Positions 36,759-46,392 are shown, counted from the first letter of the stretch. The stretch: 64,000 nucleotides of DNA from CAYTBN01 sp964542165 (GCA_964542165.1 CAZITQ010000015.1:3878-67877), one strand, 5' to 3'. The notes: a model not told the origin generated them from the letters alone. Numbers and translations: made by a program.

Positions 36759-38732
36759 ATGGATGTCATCTTCCGAAAGATGCCCTTCGCTCACCCGCCA
36801 GAGCCGGGCGAAGGGGAGCTTCTACTGTGTCCCGAGCCCCGTCATGCCGACCGGCGGCGCGCCCTTTCCCGCTTGATCGTCGAACGCGGCGTGGAGACGT
36901 TGCTCGAGGGACCGGGGCAGATTCGCGCACTGGTCGTGGCCTGCTACCCGACCCTGGATGACATGCTGGCTTGCGAACTCGCCCAGCGGTGTCTGGCGGG
37001 CGGGGACAACCCCGCGGGGATAGCTCCCTTCACGACCTACGCCGCCCTTCTTCGGGAGGGACACACTCCCGACGGCGTTCCTGCCCTGAACTCATTGCAA
37101 GGCGTGTTTCAGGCCATCTCCTCTCTACATCCACCCGAGGCGGACGATCCGGACAGCTGGCCCCCCTTCCTGGAGGCCTGGGCTCCCCTGGCGGAGGCCC
37201 TGTTCCAGGGGGCCGAGACGGGGGCGGATCCGTTTCACGACGATCTGGTCTCCAGCCATCCGGAGTTGCAGCGGGCCCTCGCGTTCCTCGCCCAGGACAA
37301 GGACGTGTTCCTCCAGGACGTGGCCCGCGGCGAGCGTGTCACCGGGCGGCTCCCCGGCATCGATGGGGACGCCACGGCCCTCTTCCTCCGGGAGCCCCGC
37401 AGCGCCTTGTTCAAGCTCTGGAGCCGGCGGGAACCCGAGCCCCGTGGAGGAAGTCCGGTCACGCTCCTGGGCGTCAGCTGGCGCGCGGGACAGTGGACGT
37501 TCTCGACGGATCCCGCCCGGAAGATCCCGCTGCTGGAACTTCATGCACGGCTCCAGGAGGCGGAAGACCTGGCCACCTCCGAGGGCGAGGAGTACCAGGA
37601 GTGGTTCGACGGCGCTCCTTTCGACCACACCCTCCTCTCTGGGCCGGAGGACGGCTCGCGGATGGACGACGACGCGATCCTGGCTGTGGCACGGGCGTGG
37701 CTCGCTCCACCGAGGGAGCAGCCGCGATTTGCCCCACACGGACTGCTCGCAGCCGCCGGCCTCGCGGGCCTCGCTCTCCTGGTCGGCCTCGCGATCTGGC
37801 GACCCTGGAGCGAACCGGATATGCCCCCCGAGCCCGATCCACCCGTGGAGGAGACCCAACCCCTTGGAGCGGAACCGGTGGATGAGTTCGGGGGGGTCCG
37901 AGGGGCTCGTCGGGCGGACGGGAAGACGTCGCCCGAGTTGGGCATCGTCGAGTACGGCAAACAGTACCTTCTGTTGATCGGCATCAGCGACTACCCGGAG
38001 GACAGCGAGTGGTGGGACCTGAAGGGGGTGAGCGCGGACCGGCGGGCTCTCCACAAGGTGCTGACCGAGCGTTACGTCTTCGACGAGGTAGTCCAGCTCT
38101 ACGACGAGAGCGCGACCCTGGACGACATCTCCGGAGAGCTCGAGAGGCTAGCCACCCTCACGGGCAACGAGAACGACAGCCTCCTGATCTACTTCGCCGG
38201 GCACGGCTACCACGACCGAATCGCCCAAACCAGCTACTGGATTCCGCACGACGGCGGCCCTGTCTCGTCCGAGGCCAAGGGCTGGTTGTCCCACGACAAG
38301 GTTCAGGGGTACCTGGACACGATGGCGTTCCGTCACGTGTTCGTGATCAGTGACGCTTGCTTCTCGGGCGTGTTCGTCAAGAAGGGCCGCCAACTCCACG
38401 AGCGGACACCGCATGCCCTGGTCGAGGCGTACGGGAAGCGGGCTCGCCAGGCGCTTCTCTCGGGGCTCGACGAGCCCGTCGCCGACGCCGATTCCGGGGG
38501 TCTGAGCCCCTTCGCCCGCCCCCTGGTGAGCATCCTGCGCGGTCACGGAGGTCGGGTGCTCGACGCGCGGGACGTGGGCCATCACGTGCGCAAGGCGATG
38601 GAGGAGGCGGAGGTACGGCAGACGCCGTTGTTCGACGAGATCCCCAACACCAACCACCTCGACGGCGCCACCTACCTCTTCATCCGCCAGGCCCCGGAGG
38701 GAGCCTCCCCGCCCGAAGACCTGCACGAGTGA
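36759..38732 (+). CDS. Membrane caspase-like (C14 family) protein
   Basis: A 657-residue protein starting at ATG 36759, with a weak ribosome-binding site. Residues 1-315 are an unrecognised alpha/beta domain. Its ACYPTLDDMLACELAQRCL, DPARKIPLLELHARLQEAE and EWFDGAPFDHTLL recall DHH-like phosphoesterase relatives, but the usual His metal ligands are not there. A membrane helix covers about 328-347. A Pro/Glu linker leads to a caspase domain at 400-640: YLLLIGISDY, catalytic His482 in IYFAGHGYHD and Cys534 in FVISDACFSGVF. Both catalytic residues are intact. It is followed after 73 bases by a kinase gene and a giant exported protein gene, probably one transcriptional unit. Which side of the membrane the caspase is on cannot be read with certainty. 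Confidence 0.85.
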   Translation: MDVIFRKMPFAHPPEPGEGELLLCPEPRHADRRRALSRLIVERGVETLLEGPGQIRALVVACYPTLDDMLACELAQRCLAGGDNPAGIAPFTTYAALLREGHTPDGVPALNSLQGVFQAISSLHPPEADDPDSWPPFLEAWAPLAEALFQGAETGADPFHDDLVSSHPELQRALAFLAQDKDVFLQDVARGERVTGRLPGIDGDATALFLREPRSALFKLWSRREPEPRGGSPVTLLGVSWRAGQWTFSTDPARKIPLLELHARLQEAEDLATSEGEEYQEWFDGAPFDHTLLSGPEDGSRMDDDAILAVARAWLAPPREQPRFAPHGLLAAAGLAGLALLVGLAIWRPWSEPDMPPEPDPPVEETQPLGAEPVDEFGGVRGARRADGKTSPELGIVEYGKQYLLLIGISDYPEDSEWWDLKGVSADRRALHKVLTERYVFDEVVQLYDESATLDDISGELERLATLTGNENDSLLIYFAGHGYHDRIAQTSYWIPHDGGPVSSEAKGWLSHDKVQGYLDTMAFRHVFVISDACFSGVFVKKGRQLHERTPHALVEAYGKRARQALLSGLDEPVADADSGGLSPFARPLVSILRGHGGRVLDARDVGHHVRKAMEEAEVRQTPLFDEIPNTNHLDGATYLFIRQAPEGASPPEDLHE

Positions 38733-38805
38733 TCCGGAGGCGGACCGGACTGCCCTCGGAGGGATTGGGGTATGCTCCTCGGGGCAGACCCAGGGGGCGC
38801 GGCAG

Positions 38806-41292
38806 GTGACCACGGACCGGACCATCGACCTCACGGTCAGGCGGGGATTCCCCCAGCCAATCGCCGGTGCCTGGCACCGGGTCGCGGTGGCCTCCTCGGA
38901 CGCGGAGCGGATGCGGCACGCCACGGCCGCGCTCGAGGTAATCCTCCGGACGCTGTCGTCGATGGCGCTGGCCGACTACCTGCGGGGAGGGCCCGTTCCC
39001 CGGGTAGAAGAGGCTCTGGCGCCTCTGTCTCGACCGTCCCTGGGCCACTGGGCCCAGCTCCTGCGGGTGCTGATCCATGCCCTCGGGGATCGCAACGAAC
39101 CACAACCGTTCCTCCCCGACCTCGTCGGGTGGTACCGGACGCCCACGGGCCGGCCCACCGCCGAGGCGCGACGGATCGACGACCTGATCGCGTTGCGCAA
39201 CCGTGTGGCCCACGACGGACCGTCCACCAGCCCCGAGGACACCGCGGCACAACTGAAGCACCTGATGGAGGAGAGCCGAGCCCTCCTCAGGGGTCTGCGT
39301 TGGCTCGCGGGGTACCGACTCGTTCGCGTCCTGAGCCAGCAACCCCTGCGACAGGGGGGGACCGAGGGCAAGATCCAGGTGTATGCGGGGGCCGAAGCGC
39401 TTCCGGAACCGCGCAAGGTCCGCTGGGACGCCCGGCTGATCCATCAGGTCGTGTACCTGGTCGAACCCGGCGGCAGGGAGGCGCTGGAGGTCTGCCCGTT
39501 CCTGCAGGTCCTCCACGACGAGGCGACACGCCAGGAACGCCTGTTCCTGCTGAGAAAGGTACGTCGCGGCAAGGAGATCGAGCTCGTCTCCGACGCGACC
39601 GGAGCCCGGACCGTCGGCGGCGTGCCCGGAGACGACGGACAGATCCCGTTCGACCGCTGGCTGGACATGCGCAGCGAGATCGACCTCTGGCAGCCCAACG
39701 CCGCTCCCGACGGCGGACTCGCTGCTCCCGAATGGGCCGTGGACGCCTCGTCCAACGAGCTTCTCGACGATCGATTCGAGGTCCTGGAACTCCTCGGTGA
39801 GGGGGGGATGTCCCAGGTCTACCGGGTCCGCGATCGCTGGTTCGACGACGAGGTCGCCCTCAAGATCCTCCGCTCGGCCCTCTCCGACGACGAGGCGTTC
39901 CGCGAGCGCTTCCGCCGGGAGGCTCGAACCATGGCGGGCCTCCAGCACGAACACGTGCTGGCGTTGCAGGACGTGGGGCAGCTCGGCGACGGTCGCCAGT
40001 TCCTGCGCATGCCCGTGGTTCCCGGCGGGACCCTCGAAGACCGGATCCGGCCCGGTGGTGTCGGGGAATCCGAGGTACGCGAGCTGGCGAGCCAGATGCT
40101 GGCCGCACTCGAGTACCTCCACGGTCGGGGGATCATCCACCGGGACGTCAAGCCCTCGAACTTCCTGCTCGACACCAACGGGGGCATCAAGCTCGCCGAC
40201 TTCGGGATCGCCCTGGGGCCGGACGACCTGAGGCTCACGCGTACCCTGGAGCGTCTGGGCTCGCTGGCGTACGCGTCGCCAGAACAGAGGCTCGGCAAGG
40301 CCCTGTCGGATCGGTCGGACGTGTACAGCCTCTCGGTGGTCCTGCACGCCCTGGTGACCGGCGAGGAGGCCACGGACCAGCCAGGGGAGGCGCTCGAGGG
40401 AGAGCTGGGAGAGCTGATCCGCCGGATGGCCTCCCGTGCCCCGTCGAAACGCCCCTCGGCTCGCGAGGCTCGCTTGTTGCTCACGGAGGATCTGGAGTTC
40501 GAGGGCCCGGAAAAGCGCTCCCCGTCCCATCCGGCCGTCTCCGATCCACGCGGGGGGACAGCCAACGAAGCCGTAGGCGCGTCCACCGGGCCTGCGGGAC
40601 GCTCAGCCCGTCGTCGCTCGCTGGGGTGGGTCGTTGTTATCGCCGCCACCGTGGCGCTGGTGGTCGCCGCGATCGTTGGTCCCCGCGGGCGCAACCGGAC
40701 CGAAACCAGCCCCATCAACGACGAGGAGGCCGCGGCCATCTCGGAGGGGGCCCCCTGGACCCTGACCTTCCATATGGCGGAGGTGGGCAGCAGGGAGCTT
40801 CGCGCCCTCTCGCCGGGCGGTGAGAACACCGTTGAGAAGCCCAACTGGACCGGCCACTTCGTGGACCTCGAGGATTCCCAGGGCCAGCGGCTCTCCCTGC
40901 GGCCGCGCCCGGAGCTAGCGGGGGCGCCGTCGCTGTGGCTCGGCGACGACGAGGTGCATCTCCACTGGTGTCGCTGCATAGACGGCTGTGAGGCCGGCGA
41001 GGAAACGTCCTGCTATGACTTGATGGCGCAGATCCGTGTCGAGGTCGTCGCGTCCAGAATGGAGGCGCCCCAGCTCGAACCCGCCCTCGGGGTGGGCGAG
41101 CTCGTCCTCCTGGAGCGGGAGCAGGTGCGGACCCTGCCCGGGGAAACGACGAGCGAGAACGTCACGAATGTCGCACCGCGGGGTACGCACCGTCTGAGGG
41201 CGCTGGTCGGGTGTGTCGATCCGGTTGTCGCGACCGCTGGGAACTGTGAAGCCCCAGGCCACACCATCGAACTCGACTGGAGCGTGCCGTGA
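38806..41292 (+). CDS. Membrane Ser/Thr kinase with N-terminal HEPN-like motif
   Basis: An 828-residue protein starting at GTG 38806. Residues 1-180 are helical and carry LRNRVAH at 130-136, the R-x4-H signature of HEPN domains, in which it is often an RNase site. Residues 185-295 are a beta-rich module around LEVCPFLQVL. The kinase spans about 322-560: GEGGMSQVY, Lys353 in VALKIL, HRDVKPSN from 445 and DFG at 465-467, all intact. A membrane helix at about 608-624 is followed by a 200-residue outer domain with cysteines (CRCIDGC). The next gene starts inside its stop codon (GTGA), so the two are coupled. It sits between a caspase-like protein and an exported repeat protein. Confidence 0.85.
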   Translation: MTTDRTIDLTVRRGFPQPIAGAWHRVAVASSDAERMRHATAALEVILRTLSSMALADYLRGGPVPRVEEALAPLSRPSLGHWAQLLRVLIHALGDRNEPQPFLPDLVGWYRTPTGRPTAEARRIDDLIALRNRVAHDGPSTSPEDTAAQLKHLMEESRALLRGLRWLAGYRLVRVLSQQPLRQGGTEGKIQVYAGAEALPEPRKVRWDARLIHQVVYLVEPGGREALEVCPFLQVLHDEATRQERLFLLRKVRRGKEIELVSDATGARTVGGVPGDDGQIPFDRWLDMRSEIDLWQPNAAPDGGLAAPEWAVDASSNELLDDRFEVLELLGEGGMSQVYRVRDRWFDDEVALKILRSALSDDEAFRERFRREARTMAGLQHEHVLALQDVGQLGDGRQFLRMPVVPGGTLEDRIRPGGVGESEVRELASQMLAALEYLHGRGIIHRDVKPSNFLLDTNGGIKLADFGIALGPDDLRLTRTLERLGSLAYASPEQRLGKALSDRSDVYSLSVVLHALVTGEEATDQPGEALEGELGELIRRMASRAPSKRPSAREARLLLTEDLEFEGPEKRSPSHPAVSDPRGGTANEAVGASTGPAGRSARRRSLGWVVVIAATVALVVAAIVGPRGRNRTETSPINDEEAAAISEGAPWTLTFHMAEVGSRELRALSPGGENTVEKPNWTGHFVDLEDSQGQRLSLRPRPELAGAPSLWLGDDEVHLHWCRCIDGCEAGEETSCYDLMAQIRVEVVASRMEAPQLEPALGVGELVLLEREQVRTLPGETTSENVTNVAPRGTHRLRALVGCVDPVVATAGNCEAPGHTIELDWSVP

Positions 41293-44200
41293 GATCCGCG
41301 GTCGGCGCCCTCTACCTCGCACTGCTCGCCGTGGTTCTGGTGATGGCGGACGATGCGGTCGCCGAGGACCTCGACGGGGACACAGTGGACGACAGCGAGG
41401 ACGCCTGCCCCCCCGGATCGGGTACCCACGGAGATACCGTGAAGTTCAACGGCTGCCCCGGAAAGGCGGTCTACCGGGCGGCATCGCTCGCGAAGGATTT
41501 TCCCCGGGCGAGGGTGAGCGTCCGCGGCGAGTCGCCCAAGCCGGCGGCCGTTGGGGTGGGCCTTGACCCGGCCAAGCCCGGAGAGGCCCGCCGAATCCGC
41601 TTCCACGCCTTTCTCGACGAGGGGGATCACTCCCGGCGCTGGTCCGCCGCCGAGCTGGCCGGGCCTCGATATCGCGAAGGGGGGATCGAGCTGGACTTCA
41701 AGCCGGCGGCCCCGCCGGAACACATCGTGGTGATCGTCGACGGCGGCGGTGCAGAGGTGACCGTCGACGGCGAACCCGCAGTCGACCTGACCCGAGGAGG
41801 ACGGGGTGTGCGGCACACCCGTGCCGGGGGGGAGAGGCGCCTCGACGTGGCCGTGGCGACACCGGATGGCGAGGCCACCTGTGCGGTGGAGCTGGAGCGC
41901 GGCTCAGCCAGGCGCCTCGAGGGGCAGTGCCTGCTGTCCTGGGGCGGACGGGCCGACGAGCTGGAGGTCCGATTCTCGCCCCAGATGCTCGAGGGATCTC
42001 ATGTCTCGATGGACCGGCTCCGGGAATACGACGAGGAACTCGACAACAGTCCACAAGTGACCTACGTCGTCACGGTTCAGGCCCTGTGGGCCCCGGAGGA
42101 CGACTCGGCTCCCGCACGGGCCCAGGCCGAGGAACTCGCCGCGCAGGGTTGCACCGCTGCGGAGGGGCTCGGGGGCATGTTGGGCCAGTGGTGGGAGGCA
42201 CGTCGGCAGCGCGAGAATCTGATCCAGGAGCGGGCAGCACTGCTCAAGGAACGCAAGCAGTCCTTCGGCGATTCCGCCTCGTCGATCATGCTCGAGGTCG
42301 GATTCGAATCGGACGTCCAGCCCTTCGACGTGCCAGGCTGGCCCCCGGCATGGGCTCGGAGCGGGGCTCGGAGCGGCGAGCTGGCGGCATTCCACCGGTT
42401 GCGGATCGAACGCGCGTACTCCGAGGACGTCCAAGTCATCCGCAACACGTACTCCGCGGCAACGTGGGAGGCCTCCTCGGGTCTCGCGAATCTCCGGGCA
42501 GAACTCCTTCCCCGGTTGCGGGACGCGGCGGAGTGCTCGCCGTCCGCCGCCGACGCTCCGCTGCTCCTCGAGCTCATGTCGATGCAGCTGGACCAGGCGG
42601 ACGAGGACTGGTTGGAGGCCTATGACGCGTACGGTGAGCTCGAAGATGCGTTCGATCGTGGGGATATCGATACCCTTCCGGAACCGCCCGGGAGGGACTA
42701 CAGCGCTCTGATCGCGACCGGCGAACGCCTGGTCTCCCTGGAACCCGCCCCCGTCCGCGAGCTCCCCGAGGCGCTGTGGCTCCTGAGCTTCGCCTATCAC
42801 GACTCGTTGAGTGACCAGTGGGAGTCGGGCGACGAACGAGCGCTGACGTACTATGAGCGGCTGGCGGCCCTCGATGGGCCTTCGCACCTGGTCGATGGAG
42901 GGCACTTCCTCGCCGGAGACCTGCACTTCGATTCGTATCGCTGGGACGAGGCGATCTCCCACTACGATGGGATCTTGGACGAACGCGAGTTCGGCCCGTA
43001 CTTCGAACGGGCGCTGTACAAGAGGGCGTGGGCCAAACTGCGGTTGGGACGGCTCGACGAGGCCGTCGCGGATTTCGTCGCACTGCACGACCACGCCGAG
43101 CAGGCGAGGCTGGCCACCGGCCGGACGACGTTCTGGCAGGGCGAGGCCGAGCGGGCGCTGGCGCTCCTCCTGTACGAACGAGCGGAGACTCGGTCGGACG
43201 CGGCGGGTGAAGCGTTCGCGGAACTCGATCCCGAGACCATGCCTTATGCCGTGGACGTGGCCCAGGAGCTGGTGGCGCTGTACCTGAAGCTCGGCCGCCG
43301 GGAGGCCGCCCTGGCGGGGGAACGCTGGCTCCTGAGCGCGGCGGCGCTGGCTCCCGAGGCGCCGGCGCGTCAGCGGCGGATCCTGGAGCTGCTCCGGGGC
43401 GCCGAGAGCCCTGACGAAGCACAGATCACCCGCGCCATCGAAGGGCTCTGTCTCGACTACCGGCGAGGCGGCGCCTGGTGGGACGCGAACCGCGGACGGC
43501 GGGACGCGGTCGCCGACGCGCAGACCTGGGACAGCCCGGGAACGGATCCGTGCGGTCCGTTGATCCGGGCGAGGGACGAGGACGAGCGCGCCGAGGCCTA
43601 CGCACGCGCGGCGGAGTTCCAGGAGGCCCTGCGACATCGGCAACCCCTGGAATCTGCCGCCACGCTCCGGGCGAGGCGCGTCGAAGCCCTCGTGACGGCG
43701 GGCGAGTGGTTCCTCGCCGCCGGGGAGGCACAGGTCCTGGTCGACCGCTCGAACTCGCGGGACGACCTGGCGGGCAGCCTGGCCCTGCTGGTGCAGGCCC
43801 TCCGTGAACCGGCAAGGGAGGAGGTCCGACGGCTGAGGGCCGAAGGGGGGCCGCTCCGGGAATGCGTGGCGCGCCCGGGACGGCCTGCGGAGTGTCCGTC
43901 GGCCGCACCGATGTCGGAACACGCGTATCGCTTCGTGGGTGCAGTCGAGGGGCTCTTGCAACTCCCGCAACGGGACCTGCTGCGCGCCCCCGACCACCTG
44001 CTCGCGGGCGAGCTGTACCTTCACCACCGGTTGCTCGACGAGGCGCACACGGTCTTCGCGGACCTGGGTGGCTCGCCCAGCATCGAGGGCATACTCGCGG
44101 ACGTATATCTGGGCTACGTCCTGTGGATCGCCGGGGACCTTCCACGACTGTACGACCATTGCCGCATGGCCCTCGAACGCGGCGAGGGCGCGCTCCGTAC

Positions 44201-44711
44201 CGACGACGTGTGGACCGCCGCGCGAGGCGAGATCGCGAGGCTGATGTTCGCGGTCGAGTTGGCCGCCGAGGGGGCCGTGGGCACTCCGGATGCGGGATGG
44301 GCGTTCGAGGTCCTCGCCCGCCGCTACGGTGCCCTCCACCTCGACGCCACGAGGGCCGTGGTCGTCCTGGAGGCGCCCCCCGCGCTCCGAGGACGTATCG
44401 ACACGTACTGGGATGGCCACCCGCTCGCGGGAGACCCCCGCGAGGAGGGACCGTCCGTACGGCTCTTCGAGGGGGCAACGACCCCGGGGAGCCACACCCT
44501 CGCGCTCCAGCTGGATCGGGGCAGCGACAGGATCCAGGCGCCCTACTCGTTCATCTGCGAGGAGGGAGGGATGACGGTGATCCGGATCCAGGCCACACCT
44601 TCCGGTTTCACCTTCCTCGTGGAGTCCGTCCGGGTCGAGGACTTCTACGGCGGGGATCTGGATCCGGAGACCCGGGAACTCGCGGCCCCCTTCTTCGAGG
44701 GCCTGCTGTAG
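41289..44711 (+). CDS. Very large exported TPR-like repeat protein
   Basis: A 1140-residue protein whose GTG (41289) overlaps the kinase stop. A Sec signal (SAVGALYLALLAVVLVMADDAVA) is followed by a thrombospondin type 3-like calcium-binding stretch, DLDGDTVDDSEDACP, then beta-rich domains to about residue 270. From about 400 to 1010 it is helical with TPR-like pairs, for example YRWDEAISHYDGIL and LGRLDEAVADFVALH. The C-terminal 130 residues are beta-rich (VVVLEAPPALRGRI, GSHTLALQLDRG) and resemble PEGA-like surface modules only loosely. I infer a periplasmic or surface sensor or scaffold for the kinase and caspase encoded upstream. Confidence 0.8.
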   Translation: MRSAVGALYLALLAVVLVMADDAVAEDLDGDTVDDSEDACPPGSGTHGDTVKFNGCPGKAVYRAASLAKDFPRARVSVRGESPKPAAVGVGLDPAKPGEARRIRFHAFLDEGDHSRRWSAAELAGPRYREGGIELDFKPAAPPEHIVVIVDGGGAEVTVDGEPAVDLTRGGRGVRHTRAGGERRLDVAVATPDGEATCAVELERGSARRLEGQCLLSWGGRADELEVRFSPQMLEGSHVSMDRLREYDEELDNSPQVTYVVTVQALWAPEDDSAPARAQAEELAAQGCTAAEGLGGMLGQWWEARRQRENLIQERAALLKERKQSFGDSASSIMLEVGFESDVQPFDVPGWPPAWARSGARSGELAAFHRLRIERAYSEDVQVIRNTYSAATWEASSGLANLRAELLPRLRDAAECSPSAADAPLLLELMSMQLDQADEDWLEAYDAYGELEDAFDRGDIDTLPEPPGRDYSALIATGERLVSLEPAPVRELPEALWLLSFAYHDSLSDQWESGDERALTYYERLAALDGPSHLVDGGHFLAGDLHFDSYRWDEAISHYDGILDEREFGPYFERALYKRAWAKLRLGRLDEAVADFVALHDHAEQARLATGRTTFWQGEAERALALLLYERAETRSDAAGEAFAELDPETMPYAVDVAQELVALYLKLGRREAALAGERWLLSAAALAPEAPARQRRILELLRGAESPDEAQITRAIEGLCLDYRRGGAWWDANRGRRDAVADAQTWDSPGTDPCGPLIRARDEDERAEAYARAAEFQEALRHRQPLESAATLRARRVEALVTAGEWFLAAGEAQVLVDRSNSRDDLAGSLALLVQALREPAREEVRRLRAEGGPLRECVARPGRPAECPSAAPMSEHAYRFVGAVEGLLQLPQRDLLRAPDHLLAGELYLHHRLLDEAHTVFADLGGSPSIEGILADVYLGYVLWIAGDLPRLYDHCRMALERGEGALRTDDVWTAARGEIARLMFAVELAAEGAVGTPDAGWAFEVLARRYGALHLDATRAVVVLEAPPALRGRIDTYWDGHPLAGDPREEGPSVRLFEGATTPGSHTLALQLDRGSDRIQAPYSFICEEGGMTVIRIQATPSGFTFLVESVRVEDFYGGDLDPETRELAAPFFEGLL

Positions 44712-44766
44712 AGCGAACTCCAGGCCGGAGTGGAAGGTCGCCCGGAGGCGCGCCATAGTGGTGGGC

Positions 44767-45528
44767 ATGAGCCGGATGCCGCTGAGTGTGACCATCGTCG
44801 CCCAGGACGAGGAGGACCGTCTGGGGGCCGCGATCCGGTCGGTGGCGTGGGCGGACGAGGTGCTGGTGGTCGATGGGGGGAGCCGGGACCGGACCCGGGA
44901 GGTGGCGGGGGAGCTGGGCGCGCGGGTGGTGGAGCATCCATGGGCCGGGTACGCGGCGCAGAAGAACGTGGCGATGGAGGCGGCGACCCACGACTGGGTG
45001 TTCGGGTTGGACGCGGACGAGCGGGTGAGTCCGGAGCTGGCGGCCGGCATCGAAGGGGTCCTGGCGGCGCCGGGGGACCGGGTGGCCTTCGAGTGCAATC
45101 GGCGCAATCACTACCTGGGGCGGCCCGTGCGGTGGTGCGGCTGGTATCCGGACCGGCGGGTCCGGCTCTTCGATCGGCGATCCGGGAGGTGGATCGGGCC
45201 GGATCCCCACGACACGGTGCACGCCGAGGGGCCCGTGGGACGGCTGGACGGGGATCTGCTGCACGACTCCTACCGCAGCGTCGAGGACCACCGGCGGTCC
45301 ATCGGCCGGCTGTCCGAGAGCTGGGCCGTGGGGCAGGCGGAGCGCGGTCGCCGGACGGGACCGTGGGACCTGACGCTGCGGCCTGCGGGGCACTTCCTCA
45401 AGAACTACCTGCTTCGGCTGGGGTTCCTGGAGGGGTACCGCGGGGTGCTCATCTGCTCCATGGGCGCGTACCACGTGTACCGCAAATACGACGCTCTCCG
45501 GCGGCGACGGCGGATCGCGGCCCCCTGA
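44767..45528 (+). CDS. Glycosyltransferase family 2 (WaaE-like)
   Basis: A 253-residue GT-A enzyme. I chose ATG 44767 (MSRMPLSVTIVAQDEE); a GTG at 44758 and an ATG at 44776 are alternatives, and none has a clear ribosome-binding site. Motifs include the N-terminal VTIVAQDEEDRL, VVDGGSRDRT, the metal-binding DXD region FGLDADE, and RRVRLFDRR, which is typical of lipopolysaccharide core glycosyltransferases of the WaaE/KdtX type. It has no membrane helix. It would add a sugar to an envelope glycolipid. It follows the caspase-kinase cassette by 55 bases but is functionally unrelated by sequence. Confidence 0.88.
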   Translation: MSRMPLSVTIVAQDEEDRLGAAIRSVAWADEVLVVDGGSRDRTREVAGELGARVVEHPWAGYAAQKNVAMEAATHDWVFGLDADERVSPELAAGIEGVLAAPGDRVAFECNRRNHYLGRPVRWCGWYPDRRVRLFDRRSGRWIGPDPHDTVHAEGPVGRLDGDLLHDSYRSVEDHRRSIGRLSESWAVGQAERGRRTGPWDLTLRPAGHFLKNYLLRLGFLEGYRGVLICSMGAYHVYRKYDALRRRRRIAAP

Positions 45529-45559
45529 CCCGCGGACGGGCCGCTGGTCGCTGCGCGCA

Positions 45560-45592
45560 GCGCCTGCGCGCGCGCCTTTCGCCCGCAGGCGC
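45560..45592 (+). terminator. hairpin after the GT2 gene
   Basis: A 9-bp perfect stem (45560-45568 GCGCCTGCG with 45584-45592 CGCAGGCGC) lies 32 bases after the GT2 stop and is followed by a C/T-rich stretch. The rest of 45529-45747 leads to the exbB ribosome-binding site and shows no other feature. Confidence 0.5.
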
Positions 45593-45747
45593 CCCTTGCC
45601 CCTCCCCCCGATCGTGAGCATGAAGCGATAGGGAGCCCGGAATAGGGCGCTTGCACGCGGGTCCTGGAACCTGGTACGTAGGTTTTCCGGCGGGGTAGGA
45701 AGGGACGCGCAGCGCCCCTGGCCCACCGCACGAGGCGAGGAGAATCG

Positions 45748-46392
45748 ATGGAGTTCAACGCCGAGAAGCTGCTGATGGACCTCTTCCTCTCGGTGGGCGC
45801 CAAGTGGGTGTTGTGGCTGCTCATCGTCCTGTCGGTCCTGCTGGTGGTGATCGTGGTCGAGCGCTTCATCTTCTTCATGCGCAACCGCGCGGACTTCACC
45901 CGCCTGTCCGTGACGGTCAACGAGCTGATGGCATCGGGGGACCTGGGCAGGTTCCAAAAGGCCATCGAACCGTTCACGGGGGTCGAGGCCCTGGTCCTGC
46001 GGCGCTCCCTGCAGTCGGTGAGCCGGGGGGCGGAGTCGGTGGAAGAGGTGATGGACGGGGTCCTGTCGATGGAGCGGGTGCGGATGGAGCGCGGCCTGAC
46101 CTTCCTGGGCACGGTCGGCGCCAACGCGCCGTTCATCGGCCTGCTGGGCACCGTGCTGGGCATCATCCGCGCCTTCAGGGACCTGGCCGGTTCCATCGGA
46201 GAGGCCCAGGGGGCGTCGGCGGTGATGGCCGGCCTCTCCGAGGCCCTGGTCGCCACGGCAGCGGGGCTCTTCGTGGCCATCCCCGCCGTGGTCGCCTACA
46301 ACTACTTCCAGCGCCATATCAAGGCGGTCATCAGCAACGCGGGGAGCATGAACCGCTTCGTGCTCTCGCAGATCCGCGGCAACGGGAGCTGA
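45748..46392 (+). CDS. exbB: ExbB/TolQ/MotA-family proton channel protein
   Basis: A 214-residue inner-membrane protein with three predicted helices (about 17-37, 124-146 and 163-185), the ExbB/TolQ layout. The long cytoplasmic loop is followed by the hallmark FLGTVGANAPFIGLLGTVLGII and GLSEALVATAAGLFVAIPAV. It uses the proton gradient with ExbD to power a periplasmic partner. GAGGAG precedes the ATG. exbD starts 6 bases after its stop and tonB next, so it is the first gene of an energy-coupling operon. Homologues AglR/AglQ/AglS drive gliding in Myxococcus. Confidence 0.94.
   Translation: MEFNAEKLLMDLFLSVGAKWVLWLLIVLSVLLVVIVVERFIFFMRNRADFTRLSVTVNELMASGDLGRFQKAIEPFTGVEALVLRRSLQSVSRGAESVEEVMDGVLSMERVRMERGLTFLGTVGANAPFIGLLGTVLGIIRAFRDLAGSIGEAQGASAVMAGLSEALVATAAGLFVAIPAVVAYNYFQRHIKAVISNAGSMNRFVLSQIRGNGS

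Noticed and set aside
36453..44711. Genomic island integrated at tRNA-Cys
   Set aside because: Islands insert at the 3' end of a tRNA, which faces left here, while the caspase cassette is on the 5' side. There is no integrase and no direct repeat of the tRNA end.
41904..45107. Long minus-strand open frame opposite the exported repeat protein
   Set aside because: Composition is Arg/Pro/Leu-skewed; the plus frame has a signal peptide, a stop-start overlap and repeats.
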